Positions 8,606 through 17,675 of a stretch of 64,000 bases of DNA are shown one piece after another; the stretch's first letter is position 1; each line of letters starts with the position of its first letter. The notes under the pieces were generated by a model. The model worked only from the letters and a program-made list of their open reading frames with translations, ran no database searches and had not been told where the DNA came from. Origin of the DNA: Devosia sp. YIM 151766 (lineage in GTDB: Bacteria > Pseudomonadota > Alphaproteobacteria > Rhizobiales > Devosiaceae); the NCBI RefSeq assembly GCF_030285925.1, contig NZ_CP127251.1:2356001-2420000 (forward strand), written 5' to 3'. The position numbers and the translations under genes were made by a program.

Positions 8606-8622
8606 ACTTCCATCATGCAAGT
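8606..8622. promoter_or_regulatory. Candidate HxlR operator
   Basis: ACTTCCATCATGCAAGT is an inverted repeat that is symmetric at all but two base pairs plus the centre. It lies between hxlR and the downstream lysR, in the expected promoter position of hxlR. Binding is inferred from position and symmetry only. Confidence 0.45.
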
Positions 8623-8738
8623 CACTTGTGCGTAGTAGGCGACATAGAGGGAGGGGCAATCCAATGCGTCATTCTAAGGAAGCCAAGCAACTGCGTCCGC
8701 TACGGCGTGCAATGAAGCACTGTAGTGGCATTTGAGCG

Positions 8739-9737
8739 ATGCGACGGCGGCGATCAGCACCGATGAATGGTTGCCCATGGGGCGTGCCGACCACGCTCGG
8801 ATCGCGTATCCCCCTCGCATCGCTGATCCAGACGCTTGCCGTCGCTGAGTATCTGAACTTCCGCCACGCGGCCAATGCGCTCGGCGTGGCGCAATCCAGC
8901 GTCAGCGCGCGCGTAAAGGCGCTGGAGGAAGACCTTGGCATCCTTCTGTTCGAGCGGCATGCTCGGGGCGTGCGACTGACTGAGGCCGGACGCCACTTCG
9001 TCGAGCGGATAGCGGCCGGCGTCGATCAGCTCGACCATGCGGTGAAGACCGCAGGCATGACGGCGGCAGGGAAATGGGGTCGTCTGCGCATCGGTATCCA
9101 TGCCCTGATCCCCGGCAGCTTCCATGCTGATCTGATCGCACAATACCGGGAAGACCATCCCGGCATCGAGATCGAGATGATCGAAGGCACGGCCCGCGAC
9201 GCGGTGATGCAGCTTCGCGCCGACCGGCTCGACGTGGCGTTCGTCGCCGGCAAGCTTGAATTGCCCGACTGCCATGCCCGCCCGATCTGGACTGAACCGC
9301 TGGTGGCGGTGCTGCCGGAACAGCATCGCCTTGCCGGGCAGGCGGCTATCACATGGGCCGATCTGGCCGGCGAGACCTTCCTTGTCCGCTATGGCGGCAC
9401 TGGCCCGCAAGTCCACGACCATATCGTGCTGCGCCATGCCGGACGCTGGCCTGCGCCGTCGATCCTGCGCTTCGATGTGGAGCGTGGAACAATGTTGTCC
9501 ATGGTCGGACAGGGTTTCGGCATCACCATCGTCGGCGCGGCCACGGCGCTGCTGCCGACGACCGGAATCGTCTTCCTACCTTTTGCGGATGAACCAGAGC
9601 CGGTTGCCTTTACCGCTGTCTGGTTGCCGTTCAATCGCAGCGCCGCGCTGAAAAACCTGCTCAACCTTGCAAACAATATGAGGCGTTTCGGCGATTCGCC
9701 CGGCCAGTTGCGCGATGGCGACCACTCGGCCGGATAA
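8739..9737 (+). CDS. LysR-family transcriptional regulator (copy 3, next to traG)
   Basis: The 332-aa LysR protein has an N-terminal HTH (LNFRHAANALGVAQSSVSAR, about residues 40-60) and a complete substrate-binding domain with the conserved end (FLPFADEPEPVAF). It is closely related to copies 1 and 2 and starts with the same MRR. Its place just before traG is the likely original position of lysR in this ICE type, which makes the other two copies products of module addition. Its ligand and targets are not known. Confidence 0.85.
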   Translation: MRRRRSAPMNGCPWGVPTTLGSRIPLASLIQTLAVAEYLNFRHAANALGVAQSSVSARVKALEEDLGILLFERHARGVRLTEAGRHFVERIAAGVDQLDHAVKTAGMTAAGKWGRLRIGIHALIPGSFHADLIAQYREDHPGIEIEMIEGTARDAVMQLRADRLDVAFVAGKLELPDCHARPIWTEPLVAVLPEQHRLAGQAAITWADLAGETFLVRYGGTGPQVHDHIVLRHAGRWPAPSILRFDVERGTMLSMVGQGFGITIVGAATALLPTTGIVFLPFADEPEPVAFTAVWLPFNRSAALKNLLNLANNMRRFGDSPGQLRDGDHSAG

Positions 9738-9747
9738 CGTGAAGGGA

Positions 9748-9767
9748 ACCCGTCCTATTTGCCGCCG
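9748..9767 (+). repeat. 20-bp direct repeat, copy 1 (upstream of traG)
   Basis: ACCCGTCCTATTTGCCGCCG recurs at 12355-12374 with one mismatch. The two copies sit at the two ends of the traG-CopG unit, each in a non-coding gap just after a stop codon. The function is unknown; a recombination scar or a protein-binding site are both possible. Confidence 0.5.
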
Positions 9768-9867
9768 ATAGTATCCGGCAGCCCTCCGGCATCCTCTTTC
9801 CTGTTGCCCATCCCGATTCTGACTACTCTCTGTTCGGCTCCGTCTCTTTTGCCGACTGGAGGCTGCA

Positions 9868-11856
9868 TTGCGCGGAGGCCGAATCCTTTGGGGTCAGATC
9901 GCTGTCGTCTTCGCCATCGTTCTGGTGATGGTGTGGGCAGCGACGCAATGGACGGCGTTCCGCCTCCGCTTCCAGCTCCAGCTTGGCAATCCGTGGTTCG
10001 AGCTGGCGGGCTGGCCGGTCTATTATCCGCCGGCCTTCTTCTGGTGGTGGTTTTCGTTTGACGCCTATGCGCCCGCAATCTTCGTCGAAGGAGCCATCAT
10101 CGCGGCGTCCGGCGGTTTCATCGCCATCGCCGCCGCCATCCTCATGTCGATCATCCGGGCACGGGAGGCGCGCAACGTCGCCACCTATGGTTCGGCGCGA
10201 TGGGCGGAGGATCGCGAAATCCGCGCCGCCGGTCTGCTCGGCCCCGATGGCGTGGTGCTCGGCAGATACGACCGGCACTATCTGCGCCATGACGGGCCGG
10301 AGCATGTGTTGTGCTTCGCCCCGACTCGCAGCGGCAAAGGTGTCGGGCTGGTGGTACCGACGCTGCTGACATGGCCGGGAAGCTGCATTGTCCACGACAT
10401 AAAAGGCGAGAACTGGACGCTGACAGCGGGCTTTCGCGCGAAGCATGGCCGCGTGCTGCTGTTCGATCCGACCAATGCTGTATCATCCGCCTACAACCCG
10501 CTGCTGGAGGTCCGGCAAGGGGAATGGGAAGTCCGCGACGTGCAGAACATCGCGGATATTCTGGTCGATCCCGAAGGCAGTCTCGACAAGCGCAACCATT
10601 GGGAAAAGACCAGCCATAGCTTGCTGGTCGGCGCGATCCTGCATGTTCTCTATGCGGAGAAGGACAAGACCTTGGCGGGCGTCGCCAACTTCCTGTCCGA
10701 CCCGCGCCGCCCGGTCGAGGCGACCTTGCGCGCGATGATGGACACGCCGCATCTTGGGCCGAGCGGCGTTCATCCCGTCATCGCATCGTCGGCGCGCGAG
10801 CTGTTGAACAAATCCGAGAACGAACGGTCGGGCGTGCTCTCCACCGCCATGTCGTTTCTCGGCCTCTACCGCGATCCCGTGGTGGCGCGGGTGACGGCGC
10901 GGTGCGACTGGCGCATTGCCGATCTGGTCGGCAGCCGCCAGCCCGTCACGCTCTATCTGGTCGTGCCGCCATCCGACATAAACCGCACCAAGCCGCTTAT
11001 TCGCCTGATCCTCAACCAGATCGGCAGGCGGTTGACCGAGGAATTGACCACCTCCGGCAAGCGCCATCGGCTGCTGTTGATGCTGGACGAGTTTCCAGCA
11101 CTCGGTCGCCTCGACTTCTTTGAATCGGCGCTCGCCTTCATGGCGGGGTATGGAATCAAAGGCTTCCTGATCGCACAGAGCCTCAACCAGATCGAGCGCG
11201 CCTATGGGCCGAACAACGCGATCCTCGACAACTGCCATGTCCGCGTCAGCTTCGCCACGAACGACGAAAGGACGGCGAAGCGTGTTTCAGACGCACTAGG
11301 CACCGCGACCGAGCTGCGCGACTCCACCAACTACGCAGGGCACCGCCTAGCCCCGTGGTTAGGTCACTTGATGGTGTCACGGCAGGAGACGGCGCGGCCG
11401 CTGCTCACGCCGGGCGAGATCATGCAGCTTCCGCCCACGGACGAAATCGTGATGGTCGCCGGCACGCCGCCGATCCGCGCGACCAAAGCCCGCTATTTCG
11501 AGGATGCGCGGTTTCAGGAACGCATCCTGACCCCGCCCGATCTGGTCGCCGCTCCGCTGGCGCCCAGCCCATCCGCCGATGACTGGTCCGGCCGCGTGGT
11601 CGCGGCGGATAGCCGTTCCGCGACGGCCGCCGCAGACGAGGCCGAGGGCGACCCGGCCAATGCCGGCATCCGCCGCGAGCCGGAATTGCCAAGCCAAGAG
11701 GAAATCGTCACCCCGCCGCCATCGCCCGAACAGGAGTTCGAGTTCCTGGGCGACGAGCCAGACGTTGACGCGGCCAAGGCCCGCGCCATGCGCCAGCGCA
11801 TGAGGATGGTGGCGCGGCAGGTGGCGCTGAACCCCGATGATGGAATCGACCTTTGA
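9868..11856 (+). CDS. traG: Type IV coupling protein TraG/VirD4
   Basis: The 662-aa inner-membrane ATPase links the relaxosome to the mating channel. N-terminal hydrophobic segments (about residues 8-28 and 70-95) precede the nucleotide-binding domain, with Walker A APTRSGKGVG at 151-160 and Walker B LLLMLDEFPALG near 400. The start is TTG at 9868, with GGAGG just upstream. It heads the transfer block and is followed by a CopG-like gene with a short gap. The C-terminal ~80 residues are a charged, low-complexity tail. Confidence 0.93.
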   Translation: MRGGRILWGQIAVVFAIVLVMVWAATQWTAFRLRFQLQLGNPWFELAGWPVYYPPAFFWWWFSFDAYAPAIFVEGAIIAASGGFIAIAAAILMSIIRAREARNVATYGSARWAEDREIRAAGLLGPDGVVLGRYDRHYLRHDGPEHVLCFAPTRSGKGVGLVVPTLLTWPGSCIVHDIKGENWTLTAGFRAKHGRVLLFDPTNAVSSAYNPLLEVRQGEWEVRDVQNIADILVDPEGSLDKRNHWEKTSHSLLVGAILHVLYAEKDKTLAGVANFLSDPRRPVEATLRAMMDTPHLGPSGVHPVIASSARELLNKSENERSGVLSTAMSFLGLYRDPVVARVTARCDWRIADLVGSRQPVTLYLVVPPSDINRTKPLIRLILNQIGRRLTEELTTSGKRHRLLLMLDEFPALGRLDFFESALAFMAGYGIKGFLIAQSLNQIERAYGPNNAILDNCHVRVSFATNDERTAKRVSDALGTATELRDSTNYAGHRLAPWLGHLMVSRQETARPLLTPGEIMQLPPTDEIVMVAGTPPIRATKARYFEDARFQERILTPPDLVAAPLAPSPSADDWSGRVVAADSRSATAAADEAEGDPANAGIRREPELPSQEEIVTPPPSPEQEFEFLGDEPDVDAAKARAMRQRMRMVARQVALNPDDGIDL

Positions 11857-11866
11857 GGACACGCCC

Positions 11867-12346
11867 ATGGCAACCAGAACCCGCCTGAATCTCTATTTCG
11901 ACCCCGCGCTCATTCCGCAGATCGAAGCGATGGCGCTGCGCCGCTCGGTGGCCCTGCGCCGCAATGTCTCGAAATCCGCCATCGTGGAGGCGGCTGTCAT
12001 GTCCTACCTGTCCGGCGATTCCGCCGACCAGCTTGAAGCCGCCATGTCGCGCCGATTGGACAAGCTCGGCCGGCAGATCGACACGCTCGACCTAGATCTC
12101 GCCGTTCTCGGCGAGACAGTCGCGCAGTTCATCCATTTCTGGATGACCATCACGCCGCCGCTCACGGGAGCCGCACAATCCGCTGCCCGCGCCAAAGGCG
12201 CGGAGCGGTTCGAGGGCTTCATGCAAAATATCGGCCGGCGTCTGGCGACGGGCGACAGGTTCCTCAAAGAGCTGTCGCGTGACCTCGACTCACTTCCCGA
12301 CGATCCGTTGCCGGACGAGTCCGAGAGCAACGGCGATCAAGAGTAA
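11867..12346 (+). CDS. CopG-like ribbon-helix-helix protein of the transfer region
   Basis: The 159-aa protein begins MATRTRLNLYFDPALIPQIE, the beta-strand/helix pattern of a ribbon-helix-helix DNA-binding domain, and continues with a helical region. Such a gene is usual between traG and trbB in alphaproteobacterial Tn4371-like elements and is annotated as a CopG-family regulator. ATG 11867 is chosen because it begins the conserved domain; an upstream ATG at 11837 overlaps traG. It probably regulates the tra/trb promoters or takes part in the relaxosome; this is not shown by the sequence. Confidence 0.75.
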   Translation: MATRTRLNLYFDPALIPQIEAMALRRSVALRRNVSKSAIVEAAVMSYLSGDSADQLEAAMSRRLDKLGRQIDTLDLDLAVLGETVAQFIHFWMTITPPLTGAAQSAARAKGAERFEGFMQNIGRRLATGDRFLKELSRDLDSLPDDPLPDESESNGDQE

Positions 12347-12354
12347 GTATTCGG

Positions 12355-12374
12355 ACCCATCCTATTTGCCGCCG
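12355..12374 (+). repeat. 20-bp direct repeat, copy 2 (downstream of the CopG-like gene)
   Basis: ACCCATCCTATTTGCCGCCG matches 9748-9767 at 19 of 20 positions and lies eight bases after a stop codon. Confidence 0.5.
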
Positions 12375-12416
12375 TTCGCCGCCGATCACCGCACGCAGCT
12401 AGATACTTGTTGAACC

Positions 12417-12437
12417 AGCCCAATTCCGGGCTTTTTT
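12417..12437 (+). terminator. Rho-independent terminator between the CopG-like gene and trbB
   Basis: AGCCC pairs with GGGCT around AATTCC and is followed directly by a run of six T (the last stem T excluded, five). This separates the traG-CopG transcript from the trb operon, which probably has its own promoter in the following 60 bp. Confidence 0.6.
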
Positions 12438-12492
12438 AATCGACCCCGATCCGGGGATCGCATGTCGCGCCCCATGAAGAAGCGGGGCCGAC

Positions 12493-13488
12493 ATGACCAC
12501 CAACCACCACAGGCAGGAAGCGGTCCAGCGCGGCGCGCGCATGTTGCGCACCGCGCTCGGCCCCGTCATTGCCCGGCTGCTCGAAGACCCGGCCGTGGCC
12601 GAGGTGATGTTGAACCCGGACGGCCGCCTTTGGGTGGACCGGCTGTCCGAAGGGCTTTCCGATACGGGCGAACGGCTGTCCGCCGCCGATGGCGAACGCA
12701 TCGTGCGGCTGGTCGCGCATCATGTCGGCGCGGAGGTTCACGCCCGCAGCCCGCGCGTCTCGGCCGAGTTGCCGGAGAACGGGGAGCGGTTCGAGGGCCT
12801 GTTGCCGCCGGTGGTCGCCGCCCCGACCTTCGCCATCCGCAAGCCCGCAGTCGCGGTGTTCAGCCTCGACGACTATGTGGCGGCGGGCATCATGTCCGCC
12901 GATCAGGCCGCGACGCTATGCGCGGCCGTTTCTTCCCGCGCCAACATCCTCGTGGCGGGCGGCACCAGCACCGGCAAGACCACGTTGACCAATGCGCTGC
13001 TCGCCGAGGTGGCGAAGACGGCGGATCGCGTCGTCATCATCGAGGACACGCGCGAGCTGCAATGCGCCGCGCCGAACCTTGTCGCCATGCGGACGAAAGA
13101 CGGCGTGGCAACGCTTTCCGATCTGGTCCGTTCCTCGCTACGCCTGCGCCCGGATCGCATCCCCATTGGCGAGGTGCGCGGATCGGAAGCCCTCGACCTT
13201 CTGAAAGCGTGGGGCACCGGCCATCCGGGCGGGATCGGCACCATCCATGCCGGCACCGGCATCGGCGCGCTCCGTCGCCTTGAACAGCTCATTCAAGAGG
13301 CTGTCGTCACCGTCCCGCGCGCCCTGATCGCCGAGACAATCGACCTTGTTGCCGTCCTTTCCGGGCGTGGTTCCGCGCGCCGGCTTGCCGAGCTTGCCCG
13401 CGTCGAAGGGCTGGGGCCGGACGGCGACTACCGCATCACGCATCCCATCCCTTCGGCAATCCCCACCAACACAGGAGAATCTTCATGA
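12493..13488 (+). CDS. trbB: Conjugal transfer ATPase TrbB (VirB11-like)
   Basis: The 331-aa hexameric secretion ATPase belongs to the VirB11/TrbB family. Walker A is GGTSTGKTT at 156-164, the Asp box region is [12 protein letters not shown], and [12 protein letters not shown] with GIGTIHAG are the Walker B and His-box motifs. It energises pilus assembly or substrate transfer on the cytoplasmic side of the channel. It is the first gene of the trb operon and overlaps trbC by four bases. Confidence 0.95.
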   Translation: MTTNHHRQEAVQRGARMLRTALGPVIARLLEDPAVAEVMLNPDGRLWVDRLSEGLSDTGERLSAADGERIVRLVAHHVGAEVHARSPRVSAELPENGERFEGLLPPVVAAPTFAIRKPAVAVFSLDDYVAAGIMSADQAATLCAAVSSRANILVAGGTSTGKTTLTNALLAEVAKTADRVVIIEDTRELQCAAPNLVAMRTKDGVATLSDLVRSSLRLRPDRIPIGEVRGSEALDLLKAWGTGHPGGIGTIHAGTGIGALRRLEQLIQEAVVTVPRALIAETIDLVAVLSGRGSARRLAELARVEGLGPDGDYRITHPIPSAIPTNTGESS

Positions 13489-13817
13489 TCCGCACGATTT
13501 CGCGCGGCTATCGCCGCATGGCGACCGCCGCATCCATCCTTGCCATCAGTCTCATGCTCGCCCCGGCCGCCCATGCGTCGGGATCGTCGATGCCGTGGGA
13601 GCAGCCGCTTCAGCAAATCCTTCAGTCCATCGAGGGGCCGGTTGCCAAGATCGTCGCCGTCATCATCATCATCGCCACCGGCCTCACGTTGGCTTTCGGC
13701 GATACCAGCGGCGGGTTCCGCAGGCTGATCCAGATCGTGTTCGGCCTCAGCATCGCCTTCGCGGCGTCGAGCTTCTTCCTGTCGTTCTTCTCGTTCGGCG
13801 GCGGGGCGCTCGTTTGA
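13485..13817 (+). CDS. trbC: Pilin TrbC (VirB2-like)
   Basis: The 110-aa protein has a signal peptide ending near APAAHA (about residue 32) and two hydrophobic helices, the layout of TrbC/VirB2 propilin. It would be processed and assembled into the conjugative pilus. It overlaps trbB by four bases and its stop overlaps the ATG of trbD by one base, so translation is coupled. Confidence 0.92.
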   Translation: MIRTISRGYRRMATAASILAISLMLAPAAHASGSSMPWEQPLQQILQSIEGPVAKIVAVIIIIATGLTLAFGDTSGGFRRLIQIVFGLSIAFAASSFFLSFFSFGGGALV

Positions 13818-14098
13818 TGGCGGGCGGCCTCGAACAGCTCGACGCGGTGCCGGGATTCTCGATCCCGGTCCACCGGGCGTTGACCGAGCATATCCTGCTC
13901 GGCGGCGCACCGCGCGCCATCGCCATCATGAACGGAACGCTGGCCGGGGCCGTGGGCCTCGGCCTGCGCCTCTGGCTGGTGGGCATCGCGCTATGGGCCA
14001 TCGGGCATTTCGCGGCCGTGTGGGCGGCGAAGCGCGACCCCCAATTCGTCGAGGTCGGGCGGCGACATATCCGCATCCCGGCTTTTCTGGCGGTGTGA
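13817..14098 (+). CDS. trbD: Conjugal transfer protein TrbD (VirB3-like)
   Basis: The 93-aa protein (start MAGGLEQLDAVPGF) has a central hydrophobic pair of segments and a C-terminus of VirB3/TrbD type (RRHIRIPAFLAV). ATG 13817 overlaps the trbC stop by one base. TrbD is an inner-membrane partner of the TrbE ATPase. Confidence 0.9.
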   Translation: MAGGLEQLDAVPGFSIPVHRALTEHILLGGAPRAIAIMNGTLAGAVGLGLRLWLVGIALWAIGHFAAVWAAKRDPQFVEVGRRHIRIPAFLAV

Positions 14099-14108
14099 GG
14101 GCGCGGCC

Positions 14109-16601
14109 ATGATGAACCTTACCGAATACCGCCGCACCGCATCCCGGCTCGCCGACTATCTCCCATGGGCCACGCTGGTCGGCTCGGGCGTCGTCTTGAA
14201 CAAGGACGGCAGTTTTCAGAGGACGGCGAAGTTTCGCGGTCCCGATCTGGATTCCGCCGTCGCCGCCGAGCTAGTCGCCGTCGCCGGCCGCATCAACAAT
14301 GCCGTGCGCCGCCTCGGCTCCGGCTGGAGCATCTTCGTTGAGGCGCAGCGCAGCGAGGCCGCGACCTATCCCGACAGCACCTTTCCCGATCCCGCGTCGG
14401 CGCTGGTCGATGCCGAGCGCAAGGCCGGTTTCGAGGAAGCGGGCGCGCATTTCGTGTCCGGCTACTTCCTGACCTTCCTCTGGCTGCCCCCGGCCGAGGA
14501 AGCCGCCCGCACTGAGGCATGGCTCTACGAGGGCCGGGAGAAAGCGGGCGTGGACCCGTGGGAACTGCTGCGCGGCTTCATCGACCGTACCGACCGCGTG
14601 CTGGCCTTGCTCGACGGCTTCATGCCCGAATGCCGTTGGATGGATGACGGTGCGACGTTGACCTATCTTCATTCCACCATCTCGACCAACCGCCATCGCG
14701 TGCGCGTGCCCGAGGTGCCGATGCACCTCGACGCGCTGCTCGCCGACCAGCCTTTGACCGGCGGGCTGGAGCCGCGCCTTGGCGATGCACATCTGCGCGT
14801 CCTGACCATCGTGGGCTTCCCCACCGCGACGACGCCGGGCCTGCTCGACGAAATGAACCGGCTGCCGTTCTCCTACAGGTGGAGCACGCGCGCGATCCTG
14901 CTCGACAAGACCGATGCGACCCGGCTGCTGACCCGCATCCGTCGCCAGTGGTTTGCCAAGCGCAAGTCCGTAGCGGCGATCTTGAAAGAGGTGATGACCA
15001 ACGAGGCGTCCGCGCTTGTGGACACCGACGCCGCCAACAAGGCGCTCGACGCCGACATGGCGTTGCAGGAACTCGGCGCGGACGTGGCGGGCATGGCCTA
15101 TGTCACGGCGACCGTCACCGTTTGGGATGCCGACCCGCGCGTGGCGCAAGAGAAGCTGCGCCTGATCGAGAAGATCGTTCAGGGCCGCGACTTCATCGCC
15201 ATGGCCGAGACCCTCAACGCAGTTGACGCATGGCTTGGCAGCCTGCCCGGACACGCCTACGCGAATGTCCGCCAGCCGCCCATCAGCACTTTGAATCTCG
15301 CCCACATGATCCCGCTTTCGGCGGTGTGGGCGGGGCCGGAACGGGACGAGCATTTCGGTGCGCCCCCTTTGCTCTTTGGAAAGACCGAAGGCTCAACCCC
15401 GTTCCGGCTAAGTCTCCATGTCGGCGATGTCGGCCATACCCTAGTCGTCGGCCCGACCGGCGCGGGCAAATCCGTGCTGCTCGCCCTCATGGCCTTGCAG
15501 TTCCGCCGCTATGAACGCAGCCAAATCTTCGCCTTCGACTTCGGCGGCTCGATCCGCGCCGCCGCGCTCGCCATGGGCGGCGACTGGCACGACCTCGGCG
15601 GCGGGCTGACAGAAGGGGACGAGGCGTTCGTTTCACTCCAGCCGCTCGCCCGCATCCATGACACCTATGAACGCGCATGGGCGGCTGACTGGATCGCCGC
15701 CATCCTCATGCGCGAAGGCGTCGCCATCACGCCCGAGGTGAAGGAATATCTTTGGACGGCGCTGACTTCGCTGGCCTCGGCCCCGGTCGAGGAACGCACC
15801 ATCACCGGCCTTGCGGTGCTGCTGCAATCCAACGATCTGAAACAGGCGCTTCGACCGTTCTGCGTCGGCGGTGCCTATGGCCGGCTGCTCGACGCCGAGG
15901 CGGAACACCTCGGCTCGGCGGACGTGCAGGCGTTCGAGATCGAGGGGCTTGTCGGGACCGGCGCGGCCCCGGCCGTGCTGTCCTACCTGTTCCATCGCAT
16001 CGGCGACCGGCTCGACGGCCGACCCACGCTTCTCATCATAGATGAAGGCTGGCTCGCGCTCGACGATGAAGGTTTTGCCGGCCAGCTCCGCGAATGGCTG
16101 AAAACGCTGCGCAAGAAAAACGCCAGCGTCATCTTCGCCACGCAAAGCCTGTCCGACATTGACGGCAGCAACATCGCGCCCGCGATTATCGAGAGCTGTC
16201 CGACGCGGCTCTTGCTGCCGAACGAGCGGGCCATCGAACCGCAGATCACGGCCATCTATCGCCGCTTCGGCCTCAATGACCGCCAGATCGAAATCCTCGC
16301 AAGGGCCACGCCCAAACGGGATTACTACTGCCAAAGCCGCAGGGGCAATCGCCTGTTCGAGCTTGGCCTGTCCGAAGTCGGCCTCGCGCTCTGCGCCGCA
16401 TCCGCCAAATCCGACCAGACGCTCATCGCGCAGATCGTCGCCGAACACGGCCGCGATGGCTTCCTCGCCGCATGGCTACAGGCGCGCGGCGTCGATTGGG
16501 CGGCCGACCTGATCCCCAACCTCACCAATCTCGCCGACCGGCCGGAATCCGCCGTGCCGGCCCGGCTCGATAACCACCCCACACAGGAGATTCTTCTATG
16601 A
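14109..16601 (+). CDS. trbE: Conjugal transfer ATPase TrbE (VirB4-like)
   Basis: The 830-aa VirB4-family ATPase has the CagE/TrbE N-terminal domain and a C-terminal P-loop domain with Walker A GPTGAGKSVLL at about 448-458 and Walker B LLIIDEGWLAL near 640. It powers pilus biogenesis with TrbB. Its length is normal for TrbE. It starts 10 bp after trbD and overlaps trbJ by four bases. Confidence 0.95.
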   Translation: MMNLTEYRRTASRLADYLPWATLVGSGVVLNKDGSFQRTAKFRGPDLDSAVAAELVAVAGRINNAVRRLGSGWSIFVEAQRSEAATYPDSTFPDPASALVDAERKAGFEEAGAHFVSGYFLTFLWLPPAEEAARTEAWLYEGREKAGVDPWELLRGFIDRTDRVLALLDGFMPECRWMDDGATLTYLHSTISTNRHRVRVPEVPMHLDALLADQPLTGGLEPRLGDAHLRVLTIVGFPTATTPGLLDEMNRLPFSYRWSTRAILLDKTDATRLLTRIRRQWFAKRKSVAAILKEVMTNEASALVDTDAANKALDADMALQELGADVAGMAYVTATVTVWDADPRVAQEKLRLIEKIVQGRDFIAMAETLNAVDAWLGSLPGHAYANVRQPPISTLNLAHMIPLSAVWAGPERDEHFGAPPLLFGKTEGSTPFRLSLHVGDVGHTLVVGPTGAGKSVLLALMALQFRRYERSQIFAFDFGGSIRAAALAMGGDWHDLGGGLTEGDEAFVSLQPLARIHDTYERAWAADWIAAILMREGVAITPEVKEYLWTALTSLASAPVEERTITGLAVLLQSNDLKQALRPFCVGGAYGRLLDAEAEHLGSADVQAFEIEGLVGTGAAPAVLSYLFHRIGDRLDGRPTLLIIDEGWLALDDEGFAGQLREWLKTLRKKNASVIFATQSLSDIDGSNIAPAIIESCPTRLLLPNERAIEPQITAIYRRFGLNDRQIEILARATPKRDYYCQSRRGNRLFELGLSEVGLALCAASAKSDQTLIAQIVAEHGRDGFLAAWLQARGVDWAADLIPNLTNLADRPESAVPARLDNHPTQEILL

Positions 16602-17371
16602 CCTATTCCAAGATCGTCGGTGCCTCGGCCCTTACGCTGGCGCTCGCCGTGCCCGTCGCGCTTTCGCCCATGCTGGCAAGCCCGGCCCATGCGCAATTCG
16701 GCTTCGGCCGCATCGTCTATGACCCGAGCAACTATGCGCAGAACGTGCTCACGGCAGCGCGCACGCTGGAGCAGATCAACAACCAGATCACCAGCCTCCA
16801 GAACGAGGCGCAGATGCTCATCAATCAGGCCCGCAATCTGGCGAGCCTGCCATATTCATCGCTCCAGCAGCTCCAGCAGAACGTCCAGCGCACGCAACAG
16901 CTTTTGGGCCAAGCGCAGAACATCGCTTTCGAGGTCGGCCAGATCGACCAAGCGTTCCAGCAGCAATATGGCAACGTCTCGCTTTCGACGACCGACGCCC
17001 AGCTTGTCGCCGATGCACGTAGCCGCTGGGAGAACACGGTCGGCGGCTTGCAGGACGCGATGCGCGTTCAGGCGGGCGCGGTCGGCAATATCGACGGCAA
17101 CCGTGCCGAGATGGCCGCGCTGGTCGGCCAGAGTCAGGGCGCAACCGGCGCGCTGCAAGCCACGCAGGCCGGCAATCAGCTTCTCGCGCTCCAGTCGCAA
17201 CAGCTTTCCGACCTGATCGCGGTCATCTCGGCGAATGGCCGCGCCGATGCGCTGACCGAGGCAGAGCGCGCGACTGCCGCCGAACAGGGCCGCATCCAGC
17301 GCGAGCGGTTCCTGACGCCGGGCACCGGCTACCAGCCGGGCAACGCGCAGATGTTCAACGGTAACAACTGA
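16598..17371 (+). CDS. trbJ: Conjugal transfer protein TrbJ (VirB5-like)
   Basis: The 257-aa exported protein has a signal peptide ending at PAHAQ (about residue 32), then FGFGRIVYDPSNYAQN and long glutamine-rich helices, as in TrbJ. It is the minor pilus component corresponding to VirB5. It overlaps trbE by four bases. Confidence 0.92.
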   Translation: MTYSKIVGASALTLALAVPVALSPMLASPAHAQFGFGRIVYDPSNYAQNVLTAARTLEQINNQITSLQNEAQMLINQARNLASLPYSSLQQLQQNVQRTQQLLGQAQNIAFEVGQIDQAFQQQYGNVSLSTTDAQLVADARSRWENTVGGLQDAMRVQAGAVGNIDGNRAEMAALVGQSQGATGALQATQAGNQLLALQSQQLSDLIAVISANGRADALTEAERATAAEQGRIQRERFLTPGTGYQPGNAQMFNGNN

Positions 17372-17385
17372 CCGGGAGGCTCGCC

Positions 17386-17673
17386 ATGGACGGCAAGATG
17401 CTGGCCCGGCTCGGGGCCGTGGTGTTCGTCGCGATTGCCTTGACAGTGACCGCAATCGACATGGCGCGGAAGGACGAACCTCCCGCGCCACGGCCCGCAT
17501 CGGCCCTCCAGCCCCCGGCCGATCCGCTGCGCGAAAGCCTGCGCCGTTGCCAGCAGCTCGGCGAGGCGGCGGCAAGCGACGCCGACTGCCTCGCCGCATG
17601 GGCTGAATCCCGCGACCGCTTCCTCGGCCGCACGCCAGCGCCCGCCGCACCGCAATCCAGCGAAGGGCGCTGA
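17386..17673 (+). CDS. trbK: Putative entry-exclusion protein TrbK-alt
   Basis: The 95-aa protein has one N-terminal membrane segment (about residues 7-25) and a small periplasmic domain with two cysteines (RRCQQLGEAA, DADCLAAW). Size, position between trbJ and trbL and the C-rich short domain fit the alternative TrbK seen in Tn4371-type elements, which is thought to block redundant transfer into cells that already carry the element. Confidence 0.75.
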   Translation: MDGKMLARLGAVVFVAIALTVTAIDMARKDEPPAPRPASALQPPADPLRESLRRCQQLGEAAASDADCLAAWAESRDRFLGRTPAPAAPQSSEGR

Positions 17674-17675
17674 CC

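Noticed and set aside
1860..9737. ISCR or integron as carrier of floR and tet(G)
   Set aside because: No rolling-circle transposase, integrase, attC site or terminal inverted repeat is visible anywhere in the cargo zone.
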